This document shows, in pieces, positions 4,485 to 5,458 of a stretch of 5,458 nucleotides of DNA. The position numbers and the translations under genes were made by a program. Each line of letters begins with the position of its first letter. The stretch's first letter is position 1. The stretch comes from Vicinamibacteria bacterium (lineage in GTDB: Bacteria; Acidobacteriota; Vicinamibacteria; Vicinamibacterales; UBA2999), in the NCBI GenBank assembly GCA_025924295.1, contig JAICEG010000352.1:1-5458 (forward strand), in the 5' to 3' direction. Under the pieces are notes generated by a model. That model did no database searches. It saw only the letters and a list, made by a program, of their open reading frames with translations, and had not been told where the DNA came from.

Positions 4485-5024
4485 ATGAGCCGCATCGTGA
4501 AATCGGTCTTTATCAGCTACCGCCACACCACCGGATCTGCGTGGGCACTCGCCATCTCGCAGAACTTGACGAACCACGGCTATGACGTATTTTTCGACTA
4601 CCAGGGAATCGCAGGTGGCGACTTTGAGCACGTCATCCAGGAGAACATCAAGGCCCGTGCGCATTTCCTGATCCTCCTAACGCCTTCGGCCTTAGAGCGT
4701 GTCGACCACCCCGGCGACTGGTTGCGACGTGAGATCGAGACTGCGCTGGAGTACCGCCGCAACATCGTTCCGCTCATGCTGGAGGGTTTCGACTTTGCGA
4801 CGCCCTCGATTGGCAACCGCTTAATCGGCTCCCTCGCTTCGCTGAAACGCTATCAGGGCCTCACAGTACCGGTGGAATATTTCAATGAGGCCATGACGAG
4901 GCTTCGTGTCAAACACCTTAACGTGGCCGTCGAGGCCGTTGTGCACCCGCGCAGTGTCCAGAAACTGCATCGACCACAATTTCGGCGATTCTCGTGCGGT
5001 CCAGTCGTTTCATCCTGTTCGTAG
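4485..5024 (+). CDS. TIR-domain protein, probable NAD-hydrolase-type immune effector, truncated or altered C-terminus
   Basis: A 179-residue protein with a TIR domain at about 6-155. Strand A is SVFISYRH (7-14), followed by helix A (SAWALAISQNLTNHG) and YDVFFDYQGIAGGDF (33-47, the BB-loop region). FLILLTPSALERV (61-73) is strand C. GDWLRREIETAL (77-88) carries Glu83 at the position of the catalytic glutamate in SARM1-type TIR NADases (motif DWxxxEIxTAL). RNIVPLMLEGFDF follows, then the conserved tail LASLKRYQGLTVPVEYFNEAMTRLR (118-141). Many bacterial TIR proteins of this type continue into a repeat or other sensor/effector region after a VxHP motif (VVHP, 152-155). Here only 24 unrelated-looking residues follow before TAG, so the C-terminal half is probably lost. 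The ATG at 4485 places the TIR domain at the usual distance; a GTG at 4464 would add seven residues. Neither has a strong binding site. No partner gene is visible. NADase activity and a defence role are inferences. Confidence 0.87.
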   Translation: MSRIVKSVFISYRHTTGSAWALAISQNLTNHGYDVFFDYQGIAGGDFEHVIQENIKARAHFLILLTPSALERVDHPGDWLRREIETALEYRRNIVPLMLEGFDFATPSIGNRLIGSLASLKRYQGLTVPVEYFNEAMTRLRVKHLNVAVEAVVHPRSVQKLHRPQFRRFSCGPVVSSCS

Positions 5025-5223
5025 CCGTTCACTTCCATGTCCGCCTGTTTAACCCCGGTTCCCGTCGATGCACTTATGGCTATCGAAAGGTCGATCGGCC
5101 GCAGACCGTGCGTCCTGTTGAGTGAACTCGGAGGCCTGTGTCCGGACCTCGATCCGCCGAGATCACCCACGAGCGCCAGTCTACGTCATGCCTTGTCGAT
5201 CCAGTTTTGAGACACTTTTATGA
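5025..5223. other. Gene-free accessory stretch downstream of the TIR gene
   Basis: No coding frame with protein-like composition is seen on either strand. The open frames here are short, lack ribosome-binding sites and read as low-information peptides. The right end is locally AT-rich (CCAGTTTTGAGACACTTTTA at 5201-5220) and stands just before the next coding-like frame, so it may be a junction or an IS end. No T-run terminator after the TIR stop was found. Confidence 0.5.
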
Positions 5224-5458
5224 AGCGGCTTTGTCAAGTTACCCGGTTGGTCGAAGCAGCACGTCGTCTTTGTAGACAGTCCTCCGCTGTCGAGCAAGAA
5301 CGTCGACGGCAGGGAGTACGACCTGGTCGTCATGGACGACTTCCAGTACGCCGAGCCGACCGCGATCTAGAAATCCGGCGAAGCCGCGCAAGTCTATTTA
5401 GGCGAAAGGGATTGTTACCGGATGGACGGGACGCTGTGCGGCCCGGTGCGCCCTGGCG
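5224..5458 (+). pseudogene. Unidentified gene remnant, split by an in-frame TAG and open at the right edge
   Basis: From 5224 to 5367 one frame reads 48 residues with strongly GC-ending codons, including KQHVVFVDSPPLSSKNV and DGREYDLVVMDDFQYAEP. It ends at TAG (5368-5370), but the same frame continues open to the window end with 29 more residues (KSGEAAQVYLGERDCYRMDG onward). The left side is closed by TGA at 5221-5223, and no start codon with a binding site lies inside the first block. The hydrophobic run ending in two aspartates (LVVMDD) resembles a Walker B strand, but no Walker A is present and I do not recognise the family. Coding-like composition on both sides of the TAG favours a gene broken by a nonsense mutation and truncated at its 5' end. 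An ATG at 5422 could restart translation; AAAGGG lies about 12 bases before it. Confidence 0.45.

Noticed and set aside
4233..4664. Minus-strand 143-codon ORF across the TIR start and IS scar
   Set aside because: It is antisense to the TIR domain with no recognisable motif. The transposase-like residues are in a different frame.
4918..5013. Minus-strand 31-codon ORF starting MKRLDRTRIAEIVVDA
   Set aside because: It looks protein-like at the start but is antisense to the TIR C-terminus, short, and quickly becomes low-complexity. Most likely chance.
4171..5458. Direct repeat of the tRNA-Glu 3' end as an attachment site
   Set aside because: Scanned by eye; only the tRNA itself carries the segment within this window, so an att pair cannot be claimed.
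1..5458. CRISPR array or tandem repeat block
   Set aside because: No regularly spaced direct repeats were seen at any scale.

Overview
The window is GC-rich (roughly 60-65% by eye) bacterial DNA. It carries two tRNA genes with encoded CCA ends, an ECF sigma factor translationally coupled to a multi-pass membrane protein, several small lineage-type genes, a methyltransferase operon, and a TIR-domain gene in a decayed accessory patch. The sigma/sensor pair and a dispersed-type palindrome at about 2812-2847 fit an Acidobacteriota (Vicinamibacteria-like) soil bacterium. That assignment is an inference from gene style and memory of similar sequences, not from a search.

Layout. 1-1401 (minus): an ECF sigma-70 factor (808-1401) followed, with an 11-base overlap, by a 5'-complete gene that runs off the left edge and encodes a short cytoplasmic region plus about seven membrane helices. 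1549-2007 (plus), divergent from the sigma gene: a 152-aa three-helix membrane protein of unknown function, followed by a hairpin. 2147-2221: tRNA-Lys(UUU). 2222-2641: mostly non-coding, with one possible 36-aa single-helix protein. 2642-2824 (plus) and 2852-3034 (minus): two convergent genes, each for a 60-residue, highly charged, disordered protein, with a strong palindrome between their stops. 3974-2852 (minus): an apparent three-gene operon made of a SAM-dependent methyltransferase, a 71-aa Cys-rich (CxxC) putative zinc-binding protein 3 nt downstream, and the 60-aa disordered protein overlapping the Cys-rich gene by 20 nt. The ribosome-binding site of the third gene is buried in a perfect 9-bp hairpin, which suggests translational coupling.

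4123-4198: tRNA-Glu(UUC). Immediately 3' of it the sequence changes character. There is a decayed IS-transposase fragment (4214-4405, minus), then a TIR-domain gene (4485-5024, plus) with the SARM1-like catalytic Glu motif intact, a consensus TATAAT just upstream and an apparently replaced C-terminus. After that come about 200 nt without a gene and a second decayed reading frame (5224 to the right edge) interrupted by an in-frame TAG. This looks like an island or integration scar next to a tRNA gene, with a truncated immune-type NADase as its most interesting content. I see no complete multi-gene defence system in the window. No CRISPR array, rRNA or replication origin was seen.
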